Source: Kingdonia uniflora (Eukaryota; Streptophyta; Magnoliopsida; Ranunculales; Circaeasteraceae). From it: DNA of 64,000 nt. The notes beneath the pieces were generated by a model. That model made no database searches. It was not told the DNA's origin and was given only the letters and a program-made list of their open reading frames with translations. The translations under genes were made by a program, and so were the position numbers. How positions within the stretch are numbered: position 1 is the stretch's first letter; every line of letters begins with the position of its first letter. Shown piece by piece: positions 46,938 to 57,722 of this stretch. Location: the NCBI GenBank assembly GCA_014058105.1, contig JACGCM010002082.1, positions 992,001-1,056,000 on the forward strand, in the 5' to 3' direction.

Positions 46938-47267
46938 TATAGAACCCACACACCAGCAGGGTACCAACGAGACTTCCCTGGATAAGCGTCAGCCACTTCA
47001 TCATCAGTTGTAACAGTTTTCTCTGCCAGCAGCCGCAAACCATTCTTGTGCCCCTCCTACAATGTCACCATGTAATGAAAGTGGACCATTTGATAATAGT
47101 CATCATCCGCCTCTTCCACCTCTTTATACATCATACCATGATAAGTAGGACGCACTGGAATTGGTGTCGAAAGGTTTAGAGACTAGGTCCCAAAATATTG
47201 GAACTGTAGCTCTTGTACTTTATCAAGAACCCTTGCCTAGAGAGATTCCTGTCTGATGGTCACCATC
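46938..47267 (-). pseudogene. Antisense ORF1 of element B (MVT/KTR-Q family)
   Basis: From ATG at 47267: MVTIRQESL, stop, ARVLDKVQELQFQYFGT, stop, then SLNLSTPIPVRPTYHGMMY, EVEEADDDYYQMVHFHYMVT, NGLRLLAEKTVTTDDEVADA, RWYPAGVWVL to a stop near 46938. The second stop is at the same codon as in copy C. TATA-like AGTATAAATAC is at 47364-47372. Confidence 0.5.
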
Positions 47268-47598
47268 TTCTCCAAAGCACAGTTACATAAAGGAAAAATG
47301 GAAGATAATATGGAATCACAGAAGTACTTGGTGAAGAACAACTGACACGGCCAACCACAGCAGTATTTATACTGCAACCTCATTAAAGATGATGTTCCAA
47401 ATTCCCAATGTCAGAAGGAATTCCCATGCAACAATATTGGCCATAACCATTGGTTCTAGGGAACCCAACAGCAATATCATATGCTCATAAAGAAACATTG
47501 GAAATGGTCCCAAGTATTAAATACAGTATTAATGAAGTTTCTCAACCATCACTACTCTCCCATAACGCTTCTTGTGTTCTTGGCTGAGAAGGGGCGGT

Positions 47599-48145
47599 TG
47601 TAGTGGCTTGTTCTGAATCTTGAATTCAAGCCCCATCTTTGACTATCATATATTTACTCAACCTCATTAACATACGATTACATGGCATACTATGGAATTA
47701 GAGTTTTACTTATTATTCTCGACCTCTACATCAATAGCTCGATTCAACAAAGCACTCTATCATTAATGAAGCCATTACAAGATAGAAGGATTAGACCGTT
47801 ACACAATCAATTCAATGACTCATCAAATCCATAATATAACGTCTATTATCAAGAATAATAATGGTCATCAAACAGTCATATTATAAAACCTATAAATATG
47901 ACCATAGAACTACAGATAAAGGACATGAAACTCTACACAAATCTGCTCATAGCATTCTTTGTAATAGCTAGCAATCATTAATAATACCTTTCTTTCTAAA
48001 TCCTCAAGAGAGAGGTCGTGGTTTTTAACCTATTTAACGGTTTTCCACGCTAAATCTTGTATGAGAAATTGCATATTTCTTACTAATGTTCTGATTATCA
48101 TCGGTGTGAGATACTAAGTATGAGATACAAAATTAGACTCTTACA
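47599..48145 (+). repeat. 3' LTR of element B
   Basis: TGTAGTGGCTTGTTCTG to ATTAGACTCTTACA. Shares GTGGTTTTTAACCTATT and TTTTCCACGCTAAAT with the other LTRs but is a divergent subfamily. Confidence 0.75.
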
Positions 48146-49863
48146 TGTACCAAGTTAAATATTTCATATGCCACACATCCTCTAATATCGCAAAAAATTT
48201 ATGTAATTCATACATATTTCATTTTACAATATCACCCCACATATAAAGTGGCATAGGTGAAATATTATGTGATAGTCTCATGCATGCATGATATACACTA
48301 GTACTACATGTGGCTCGCCATGAAAACAACATTAACGCACCTATGGCGCTACCTTTTGACCCTTGTGGCTAACAATAGATGAGAATTTTACATGAATGTG
48401 CATTATGTGCCTTCAGCACTACATCACATGGTTAATTTAATATTATCGTTCTTTGCCTAAAACATATGATCATTCTCCTAGACCTTTGTCTGCTTTTACT
48501 GCTCAGGAAACATGTTGACATCACTATACTCCACTTCTTAAATAAATATATTCCACTCGGGCTTCGGTACCCTAATACTTGTGCTTGCCTCACGAATTAA
48601 CCTTCTAATATACTTTAGGCTCTGTGCACATGTGATTATTTCTACTTTCAAGTATCTTAACATTTTCCTGATGTAGGTAAGCCTATCCCTCTTTAAACTA
48701 CTAATCAAGATGTAGCAACCTTTTAGTAGCTTTCATTGTTCTATGACAATTATGAAAGACGAACAATAACATTTGATCGAAACCCAAGTCCCATCATGTT
48801 GGGAAATTTTTTCAACCCATAACCATTCGAATCTTGCTTTTCCTGAATATCAATAAATATATCCCATGTATTTCTTCACCCAGAATGTCAATGCGACTCC
48901 AATTTTTGTATTATTTCTGGTGAACATGGACCTAATGAGCACCATAACCAGCGACACAACCCAATAAAGATATCCCATAACTATAGAAATGGAGATTGCC
49001 CTTCCCTATCATCGCCCTTTTTTCCTCTAGTCCTAATGACCACCACAACCCAAACCATGAACAAAACTTCAACCACAAACCCCCCCCCCCATGGGTTAGA
49101 GAAACTCTATATTCTCAGTTATATGAAGGAGGGAAATACAACCGCAAACCCTGCCACATTTTTGTTGGCAAAAGGAAAATCCAAAAATATCGCGAGAAAA
49201 TAAAACCCCGAAACGATCGTGTAGTTTTTTATCTTTTGTGGTTAAAATTGACAACTATTTTTTTGGTATCTGACTTTGATCATTTTCTAAATGAAGTCTA
49301 AATAAATGGAAGGATTTAGTTGGGTCAAGAGAAGAGATGAAATAACAAAAATCTAAACCTACAGTTAATGTGAAAATGTAAACCCATATATTATGAAACC
49401 TAATGTCAATCAATGTTAATGTAAAAGATGATGCAAAAAATCTTATATACTTTCAATCACAACCAATCTTAATCTCGAAATTGCAAAATCAAAGCAAATC
49501 CAAATTGATGCCTACTAATGAGAGAGAAAAAGATATATGCGTTAATCTTTGAGAGTGATGAGAGAGGGAGACGTGGTGAGAAAAAAGGGAGGTAGAGAGA
49601 AGTCTTTGAGGGTTGAGAGTAAAGGGTTTTTGAAAGAGAAATGTGATGATGAGAAGAAAGAATCGTGATTAGGGGAAAAGAGCTTAAGTGTGGACTTTTT
49701 GCTGTCTAAAACAATCTCATGTTCCAAGAAAATCTTCAAAACTACCTTTAGCATGATTGAATCTCCTTCACCCATCTATACCCATCTAGATTGGAGTTGC
49801 AATCCAGAGGGATTTAAACTCAATCCCAGACTCTCTTTGTCTTCTTGATAAACCTCCTCTCTT
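48146..49863. other. Non-coding region right of element B
   Basis: Contains a copy of the GTGGCTCGCCATGA motif (48309-48350) also seen near 50998 and, inverted, near 23900. A GA-rich leader-like stretch lies at 49519-49680. The plus frame at 48996-49301 and the minus frame at 49542-49775 are low-complexity and not recognised. No gene is supportable. Confidence 0.4.
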
Positions 49864-49871
49864 ATGGTCAA

Positions 49872-50938
49872 TAGGGCTGGCAATTTAACCCGCCTCGCCG
49901 GTGCCCCGCCCCGCCCTTAATGAGGCGGGTATGGTATGACTATAGCGGGCATGGGGCGGGTTTGGTAAAAAAAAATACTCATTTATTAATTGGGGCGGGT
50001 CTGGTTTTAGCCTTAAATAAAATGGGGGCCCGTCACCCGACCCAATTATATATGATATGTCCTGAATACCTTTATGAGTTATGAGAATATGAGTAACCTA
50101 ATTCACTTAATCACTTCTTTCCTCCTCTCTTACTTCCTTCAAGTTCAACCTTCACAACCTCTAGAAATTTATTTCAACCTTTGTGATCTGTACCAATTAC
50201 CAAATTCATTTCAATCTTCATTTCCATTTGAATCATTTCAACCTTCATCCTCCAAATTCAAGGTTACGAGGATTCGAACAACAATTAAGTCTACGATCAT
50301 TTTATAATTTAACCTCTACATCATTCATTGGGAAGTTTACGAAGATTGGATAGATTACCAATCGATTGGAATGACGTTTACATCAGTGATCTATTTTAGG
50401 AAGTATACAACATTTGCAAATTAGAGAGATCACTAATCGATTCAAGTAACTCCTCCAAGTCTCTAACAATCCAGAAGCTTGAAACACCAATTAAGTCTCA
50501 ACGATTACAAGTTACTAAGATTAGTCTCAACATTTTCATCATTAATTCTAATTTGATCTATTTCAAGTGATTGATTAGATAACAATATAACCATTGCAGT
50601 ACAGCACATTCTATGATGTTTGTTCTTACTGCAATGTAGCACATTGCACGATCTTTTATTGTGTGTGTGTGTGTGTGCACTATGCACCTGATTTGGTTTA
50701 GTTTTTTTTTTTGTACAGGTGATTGCTATTTTTTTTTTGTAAAATTTCATAAATGGGGGGGGTTTAGGGATCCTCACTTAGGATAAACGGGTGTTAAATG
50801 GGTGATGGGGCGGGTTTTGTATTGGCAAATTTAAACGGAGCGGGTTTGGGTATTCCCCATTTAAGTTAAATGGTAATGGGGCGGGTATGGGGATGGCATT
50901 ACTCCACCCGCCCCAAACTCGACCCATTGCCACCCCTA
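49872..50938. mobile_element. Non-autonomous hAT-type element with GC-rich GGGCGGGT ends
   Basis: Termini TAGGGCTGGCAAT and ATTGCCACCCCTA are inverted repeats with one mismatch. An 8-bp duplication, ATGGTCAA (49864-49871) against ATGGGCAA (50939-50946), fits hAT. Subterminal regions carry many GCGGGT/GGGGCGGG motifs in an otherwise AT-rich interior, with a GT microsatellite (50661-50676). No transposase. Length about 1.07 kb. Confidence 0.82.
50661..50676. repeat. (GT)n microsatellite
   Basis: About eight GT units inside the hAT-type element. Confidence 0.9.
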
Positions 50939-50946
50939 ATGGGCAA

Positions 50947-51419
50947 ACTTGTCCCTGGGCAAAAACATCATTCTTTAATGTAATATAGATAGTCTACACG
51001 TGGCTCGCCATGACAACAACGTCGACACACCTTCGACGCTATATAATTTTCTAGTAGCGTGCCTTTGACGCTAAAACTATCACTCATGAACTTATATGCA
51101 CTTGGTTAACACTGTATTTCAAAGTTCATACACACTCGGTTACACAAAAACATAATTGTACAAGTAACTCTGCAGAAGATAAATATGGGATATTTTGTTT
51201 TTGCATTATGCCGATGAATAGATATAACAACCGAGGTTCAAGTGTACAATAATTACCATTTTTTACATCATAATCTGGTTAGGGCTCAGAAGCCAAATAC
51301 AAGGATGGCAAAAAGTAACCACTTCCCTCCAAAAGAATTGTCAGTCTCTCTAACCATTCTCCTTAATTATTTCATAGTGATGTCATATGCCACAGTGCGG
51401 AAGTACACTTTATTTTTAA
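50947..51419. other. Non-coding flank between hAT element and inverted block
   Basis: Carries the CGTGGCTCGCCATGACAACA motif at 50998-51040 and its CTTCGACGCTA continuation. Otherwise AT-rich, no gene seen. Confidence 0.4.
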
Positions 51420-52340
51420 AAATATTTGAATCCAAAATACATCAGCATATGAAGATAAAGAAATGCTTCTCAGAATTTGTAGCTACACCAAATTCAAATC
51501 AGTTAAGAGATCTTCAAAAGTTTATTGTATGTATCCGACCGTCATCATTCAACATACTTCTTTAAGTTTGTAAGCTAGAAAATTACACAGGAAAATATAA
51601 TGTATCACGTAAAAGAGATGAGAAAGACATAATAGATGACCGCATTTAAGTTTGTAGACATACCTATGGAGATGCTCAAAAAGAATCTTGTTACTATCCA
51701 CATCTTGTGATCTATCCATGCACATAAAACATGGTTCCACGTTCTTGATTTCATTTAGAACATCCCTTTTCAAGATGCAAAAGGCAAAAAATCTATAGTA
51801 GCACTACTATGGATTTTTGAGAGCCAAAACATGGATGACTATATGATGTTACATTAGAAGATGTTACCCTTTTAAGCATTTAAGAATAAGGGGTTGAGAA
51901 TGTCCCAGATGATTTAAAAGGTTGCAACAAAGACTATATGATGTTGTATGTAGTTGTTTTCAAATCCTAAGCCAAAGGTTGCAGCAATACCACCTGGATG
52001 GGGAATTTCATCAAATAGCTATTATGTTTCCTCCACACAAACATAGAAACTAAAGAGAGATGATGCCCTTACATTAAAACCCTAATATCGGACCTGAATA
52101 TTTAGATTCGATGTTAAGAAGATGCAGACATACAGTTATCATCATATAATTTTCTAGTTTTGGAGCAAATTGAAAAATGCAAACAAAGCCCTTACATTAA
52201 AACCCCAATATCAGACCTGTAATATGAGATCAAGCCATTACCACAAAGATTAAGAAGATGCAAGATTCATGAGCATCTATAAATGTACCTTTAGAGGGAA
52301 GCGTAGCCAAAAAAGAGGCGATATGAATTTCCTCGGCACC
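51420..52340 (-). repeat. Dispersed exon-containing block, inverted copy
   Basis: Its reverse complement follows the forward copy (24858-25290, 26650-26843, 44750-45214) without the LINE or element A, so it shows the uninterrupted order. It contains an exon-like frame at about 51773-51668 (KRDVLNEIKNVEPCFMCMDR, SQDVDSNKILFEHLHR) ending at a CATAG/GTATGT donor. The protein is not recognised. Confidence 0.8.
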
Positions 52341-53377
52341 CTTGCGAGCTCCAAGCCTCACCCTATCATCCATCGCTCACAACTCATCTTCCTCAAGAGG
52401 TCGAATCTCCACGACCATCGCCCCAATCAATTCAGTAGGAGGATCTACACCTCCTCTTTTTCGCATCCCCCTCGACCTTACCACTCCCCGTGATTTCAGA
52501 GGCCGAGCCATGCTTTACAACCATCTTCTTCAGAAACATCTAAGCTAACTTACCAGATGTAGTCAATTTTGGCCCATCCACAAAATCTAAAGCAGAAGCC
52601 TTCGGCAAAGCTACTCGCTTCTCTTCATCAGCCCCTCTTTTCTTACTGGCTCCTGCCCCCATCATTAGTCTCGTTGCTTAAGACTTTTGAACCTTCTAGG
52701 ACCTATTGTTAGCTCGTTTATTTCTATTAATATCGGGGACCTTCAGAACTTCCTCAAGCTCAACCCTTTCTCGGGCAACAATATCTAGCAGGGACTCCTT
52801 CTTTGTTACCTTCGATTGAGGCCCTACAAAGCAAAACAAAACAAAACAAAACAAGGCATTATCAACAATAGAACGACCTTCAATAATAGCAGTTTGATAT
52901 TATACACTATTACTTACTTTTCTTCAAAGTTTTATACAGATGTTCAATGGGTTCTTCATCTTCTCTCCGAAAGCACTCACCTTTCACTCATATCACATTA
53001 TCATTCCATATTCGACCTGTTGAATTCAGATCAAAGAAAAACGGTTGAGACGAGCTCGGACAGGAATATGCCCCTCCAATTGTAGAATAATTTTTCACAC
53101 CATAAAACTACAAAACATCTTCAGGAGATATTCTCCTCTCCACCTCATTCTCCTCCCACAACTTATTCAAACTCTCATAGGCATTGACCACCTCTCGCAT
53201 GTTCCCATTCAGTTGGGCAGGACAAGCTCCTATAATATTTATTATACCTTAAGCCAGATTACAAAGGGGCAAACTCAATCCATACTCCAACTGAAACAGA
53301 TAACACAGAAAACTCTTGTCCAAGTCGCCCTGGACATTTCCATTAAAATACTCTAAGGAGATCGATTCGTCCACCAC
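52340..53377 (-). pseudogene. Antisense ORF3 of element C, C-terminal-side piece
   Basis: Minus-strand fragments correspond to A: a stretch with ACPAQLNGN-type sequence (about 53222-53190), then AGR-type and basic linker parts (KKRGADEEKR, about 52625) and sequence to the truncation at 52340. Split from its other half (60104-60905) by the Harbinger insertion. An (AAAAC)n run lies at 52826-52855. Heavily interrupted by stops. Confidence 0.5.
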
Positions 53378-53380
53378 TTA

Positions 53381-53395
53381 GAGCATCCACAACAG
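53381..53395 (+). repeat. Left terminal inverted repeat of Harbinger
   Basis: GAGCATCCACAACAG, preceded by TTA. Confidence 0.92.
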
Positions 53396-53550
53396 CAAGG
53401 TGCACCCTGACGTGGCAGGGTGATTTCAAATCTACCATTTTTTCTACCCAATTCGTCTCCCAGTAGTTAGGCGAATACCTGACGTGGCAAGAGCAAAATT
53501 CATCCAAGGGTAGATTTTCCACCCTGTGGGTGGATTGAGGGTGAATTCAC

Positions 53551-53743
53551 GCCGCGCGGTTCTGAAGTGCGGGTATACACTTCTTCCTTAAGATGATAAC
53601 ACGGGTCTTCCCATCCAATGGTTCCTATTAAGCACAGTTCTGAAGTGTGCGTAACTTCAACGTCAATGATTAAAACACGTGGACGGCTGAGATTTAAAGA
53701 TTTTCAAATGGCTAGTTTTTGCCGCGCGGTTCAGAAGTACGTG
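53551..53743 (+). repeat. Left subterminal motif cluster of Harbinger
   Basis: Three near-palindromes: GCCGCGCGGTTCTGAAGTGC (53551), GCACAGTTCTGAAGTGTGC (53632) and GCCGCGCGGTTCAGAAGTAC (53721). Matching cluster at the right end; candidates for transposase or ORF1 binding. Confidence 0.7.
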
Positions 53744-53959
53744 GCATAAGCTTGTATAAAAAATATCTTTGGTTCCCCATTATTTCACCTGAGTTTTCCC
53801 TGATCAAACTTCTTCAACAAGATGCTCAACGGCTATAAACGGTTAGCTTTTTTCTCTATTTATAACCCCCATTCATCTCCTACTCTCTTCTATAATCAAC
53901 TCATTTATCTTGTATCTCAAAACTCAACCTTCTTCATTTCTTATCAATTGCGTTGAATC

Positions 53960-55332
53960 ATGTCTGATAAAATCATTGCTGGCCTGCTCAGGCCTGACAC
54001 ATCACTCTCATCTTGGGAGTTATCATCTTCATCATCGTCCAGTGACGAAGAGCTATTCTGATGTCAAGTTGAGTTATTATACGAGTATGGCAAGGTTATG
54101 ATTGAGATGGGAGAAGCAGGAGAAAAGGGCAAGAAACAACATCATCACGGAGGCGGAAAGGTAGTAAAATGGGACGGATTGACAAGCGGAAAAGCCATGA
54201 GCATAAATTGGGGAAGGATAGCCTTAACCGGGATTACTTCGGTAACAACCCAAGATTCAAAGGTATCTCATTTCGTTGTCGATTCCGTATGAGTGAAGGT
54301 GTGTATCAACGTATTTATCATCAAATACTTTCTTCGAACCCCTATTTTATTTAAAGAGAAAATACCGCCAAGACTATGGGCTTATCCTCACACCAAAAGA
54401 TAGCGTGTGCACTTCGCATGTTATGTTACAGTACGAGCGCAGATGCCAAAGAAGAATATCTTCAGATTGGGGAGTCTACGGCTATTTTGTGCTTGAAAGA
54501 ATTTTTTAAAACTATTATAACACAATTCAATATTCAATACCTTAGATCTCCCAATGAAGACGATACATTACACTTGTTAGAAGTGAATGGATCGTGAGGC
54601 TTCTCAGGGATGTTAGGTAGTTTAGATTGTATGCATTGAAAATGGAAGAATTGTCCTGTCGGGTGGGCAGGACAATATACCGGGTATAAGAAAATCTCTA
54701 CGGTAATTTTAGAAGCGGTTACATCCTAAGATCTTTGGATATGGCATGCATTCTTTGAGGTGCCCGGTTCTAACAATGACGTGAAGGTTTTGTATCAAGG
54801 GTGGCTTTTCAACAACTTGTTTAATGGAGTTGCACCGCCATGTAATTATAATATAGACACGGTACCGCACACTATGGGGTATTACTTAGCGGATGGAGTC
54901 TATCCAAGATGACAAACACTTGTTCAAACCATAAGCAATCCATCCAATGATGCCGAAAGACATTTTTCGAAGATGCAAGAAGCATGCCGGAAAGACGTAA
55001 AGCGTACTTTTGGGGTATTACAAGCTAGGATTCAAATATTGGCACAAAGTGCGTGATTTTAGAAACCTAGTGATCTAGGAAATGTTATGTACGCATGTAT
55101 AATCTTGCTCAATATGATCGTCGAAGATGAACGTCATACTTACATCCGGCAAATAGACATTGATCCTGAGCTTAGAAAATCTGTAGATACTTGGAAGGAG
55201 GACTTAAATCCAAGACACACGATCAACACTATGGCAGAGTATATCCAGAAGGTTTGTGAAATTAGAAATGAATGAGCTCATTTCCAATTACGAGATGAAC
55301 TTGTCGCGTATTTGTGGAGTCGAAAAGGGTAG
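53960..55332 (+). pseudogene. PIF/Harbinger transposase, broken
   Basis: N-terminal part MSDKIIAGLLRPDTSLSSWE (53960, stop at about 54060), then RDYFGNNPRFKGISFRCRFR and EGVYQRIYHQILSSNPYF. After a frame change comes GLSSHQKIACALRMLCYSTS, DAKEEYLQIGESTAILCLKE. The DDE nuclease region follows: GMLGSLDCMHWKWKNCP (first D), WHAFFEVPGSNNDVKVL (second D), YYLADGVYP, AERHFSKMQEACRKDVKRTF GVLQ-type motif, where the usual catalytic glutamate (KDVERAFG) is lysine. The C-terminus is ELRKSVDTWKEDLNPR. Stops lie at about 54354, 54597, 54728, 54912 and 55050. The family cuts and pastes DNA at TTA sites, usually with ORF1. This copy is inactive by stops and by the E-to-K change. Confidence 0.92.
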
Positions 55333-55581
55333 AGTAATCATAGTCTTCATCATTGTTTGTTTATTTTCTAAAGTAATGTATTTTTTTCTAAGTTTAATGT
55401 TGAAGTTGTAATATATTTTGTTTCCAAGTCTTCATCATTGTAACACTTTAATGAAATATAGTTTATTGCTTCAGCTTTTAATTTTGTATCAATTTTAAGG
55501 ATTACGAACCATTAATAAAATTTTATTGAAATAATGAAATTACATAGATCTTAATAACTACTATTAATGCTAAGGATTGCA

Positions 55582-57272
55582 TCAATCTTCATCACTAGAA
55601 ACGTCATCATCACTTGGACACTGCTCTTTCAACTTCTTCGAATATTCTTTAATCTGCTTCTTCATCCAACGCCTTTGTGCCGGTAGTAGGTTACTTGGGT
55701 CCGTTGTCATCACCTTAAACATATGCGAGTCATCGATGGCTTTTTTTTTAGTTAACTCCGCTTCACGCCTCCTTTGAATCTCAACCTCTTTCATTAACTT
55801 TAGTTCCTCGCGATGTCTAGCTTTAGCTTCCTTTTCCTTTTTCTTTTGCTTGTCTCTCTGATTCCATGACTTCATCATGTTAGACGTTATCTCAAGCATC
55901 ATCTTCCCCCAAAAACCTATACTAAACTTTGCCGCTTCTTTTGACTTGTAGTTTTTTTGGTCGTCCGGTCGTACATCCCCACAAGAATATAGTGGTGCAT
56001 CCACATTGATAGAATCATTCGGAATTGTGATATTTGGAGTGCCAGATGTAGGTGTTTCAGGATCGGTATTGGTGAAGTTACCCGGGCTATCATTAAAATT
56101 TGACTTTCTAGCGTGGTTGCGGCCGGGATGGCCGATGTGATGAATTTGTGACTATTTTGGGCAAGTTTCCAAAACTTTATACGCTTCCCCAAGTTTAAAT
56201 TGTTTGCCTTGCAGTTAAAAAAATTTATCGTTTGCCATACGTTCCTAGAAATCAAGTTAAAAAATCTTTTAGAGTATGATTTACTTTTGAACATTAATGA
56301 AATGAGAAAAATAAATGAAATACTTACGAAATCATCTGTTCCAATACCGGTATGATGTCGGCTCTCAAGGTCTTGAATGATACCTCTAAAAATTGAAGAT
56401 TCCTTATTGGACTGCCCCTTATACGTACAATTGACACCGTTGTACGATCGCCACATCGATTGGTCAACATAGAACAAGTTGAATTGATCACGCACCTTGA
56501 ACCATAATGTAGTGGCTTTTAGGTTGTTCGTGGTAGCGAGGTTTTGAGACACTTGGGACCAAGCGCATGCAAGATTCACGAAGTCATCGGACGACTAATT
56601 CTTAGAGTTGGAGTATTATTCTTTATCGTCATGAACATCCTCCAAAGCCTCAAGTACATCCTAAACTATAATAGGTGTCGATGCCATCTTTCTTTTAGAC
56701 TTTGCCTTCCCGCGCGTATTACCTCTCGTAAGAACTGGATTGAGTTCCTCAGCCTGAGCTGCATCCCCAATTATAATAGGTGTCGATCCCATTTTTCTTG
56801 AAGAATTTGTATTCCCATGAATCCACGTATTACTTATCATGAGAACCAGATTGATTTCCATGGAGATGATTAGAGAGACAACTGGAGATGCAACCGGTGA
56901 TATATTAAGATTTAAATCATTTAAACCCCATGTACCTTACATCGGCGTGGTACTCGAACTTCCACCGGCAAAAAAAATTTGAGATGAATAATATGGATTT
57001 CCCGGTTAAGGGTACGAGTCTGTATACCCATCAAATTGAGGGTAATATCCTTGGCGTGGGTAATAAGGGTAATATCTATGGGTTTGAGATTGGAATTGAT
57101 TGTCGGGTGGCGGGAATAGTTGGCGAACATGGTGATTCTGACCATGAGAAGTGTTAGGCATTTGCGACGGATCAAATGTACCGAATTGATGAGGAAAGAC
57201 GTTTCCTTGTTGGTTCGTATTGGAGGATTGAGAGTGGTTTTGAGAATTAGATTGGGAGCTTGAGGAAGACAT
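55582..57272 (-). pseudogene. Harbinger ORF1: Myb/trihelix-like accessory protein, broken
   Basis: Likely start at 57272 (MSSSSSQSNSQNHSQSSNTN), a Gln/Asn/Pro/Tyr-rich N-terminal region, then the tandem NTRGKAKSKRKMASTPIIV segments. The helix-turn-helix region follows in another frame (FVNLACAWSQVSQNL, TTLWFKVRDQFNLFYVDQSM, SNKESSIFRGIIQDLESR), then GKRIKFWKLAQ. The C-terminal domain is helical (FWGKMMLEITSNMMKSWNQR, EKEAKARHREELKLMKEVEI) and ends SDDDVSSDED at 55582. In PIF/Harbinger elements ORF1 binds DNA and helps import the transposase into the nucleus. It converges on the transposase gene with about 250 bp between their ends. Frameshifts disable it. Confidence 0.85.
56661..56861 (-). 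repeat. ~100-bp tandem duplication inside ORF1
   Basis: TATAATAGGTGTCGAT starts two units about 100 bp apart (56668 and 56768), each encoding RKM(A/G)STPII and a GNT segment. Confidence 0.75.
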
Positions 57273-57317
57273 AGTGGTTTTGTTTGTAAGGTAAGGATGG
57301 AGGATAGTGTAGAACAT

Positions 57318-57722
57318 TAGAATGGAAGAGAGTATAAGAGATGAATGACATTTATAGATGAAAAAAACTAGCCGTTAACAAGTGTCCTAAAAAAATATAG
57401 TCGTTAATATGGCCGTTAGTAACTTGTACAACAAGTTTCAAAAAAAATTAGCCGTTAATGTCTGTTAAGTAACTTGTACAGCAAGTTTCCAAAAACAAAA
57501 TTATAGCTGTTAATATAGCCGTTGAGTAACTTGTACAACAAGTTTCCAAAACAAAAATATAACTATTAATGTCTGTTGAGTAACTTGTTTAACAAGTTTC
57601 CAAAACATAAATTTTCAAAATAAAAATTATATTAAAACTCCGAATAAAACATAGTTTAAACAATATTAACACACAACATAGTTTAAACAAAACATAAATA
57701 AAAGTTCTAAATAAAACATAGT
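57318..57722. repeat. ~55-60-bp tandem array between the ORF1 and PMD genes
   Basis: About four units (57370-57605) of the type GCCGTTGAGTAACTTGTACAACAAGTTTCCAAAAC; each contains the palindrome AACTTGTACAACAAGTT. The remainder to 57722 is AT-rich with two ACATAGTTTAAACAA phrases. The ORF1 promoter should lie here, upstream of 57272. Confidence 0.75.

Larger units (their letters stand above)
45215..48145 (+). mobile_element. Retroelement B: 3' remnant of an A-type element
   Basis: Contains antisense ORF2 and ORF1 relatives, a purine tract (47585-47597) and a 3' LTR (47599-48145). Everything 5' of ORF2 is missing and the edge abuts the dispersed block inside the ORF2 coding region. Compared with A and C it shows the same order and the same ~335-bp distance from the ORF1 ATG to the LTR. 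Confidence 0.75.

Noticed and set aside
48996..49301. Plus-strand frame of 101 codons
   Set aside because: Proline/histidine/lysine-rich low-complexity sequence in an AT-rich spacer, including a C homopolymer; no homology recognised.
24858..52340. A single giant transposon with the inverted block as its terminal repeats
   Set aside because: No target duplication or defined termini; the flanks of the two copies are not colinear, and the contents are explained by separate insertions.
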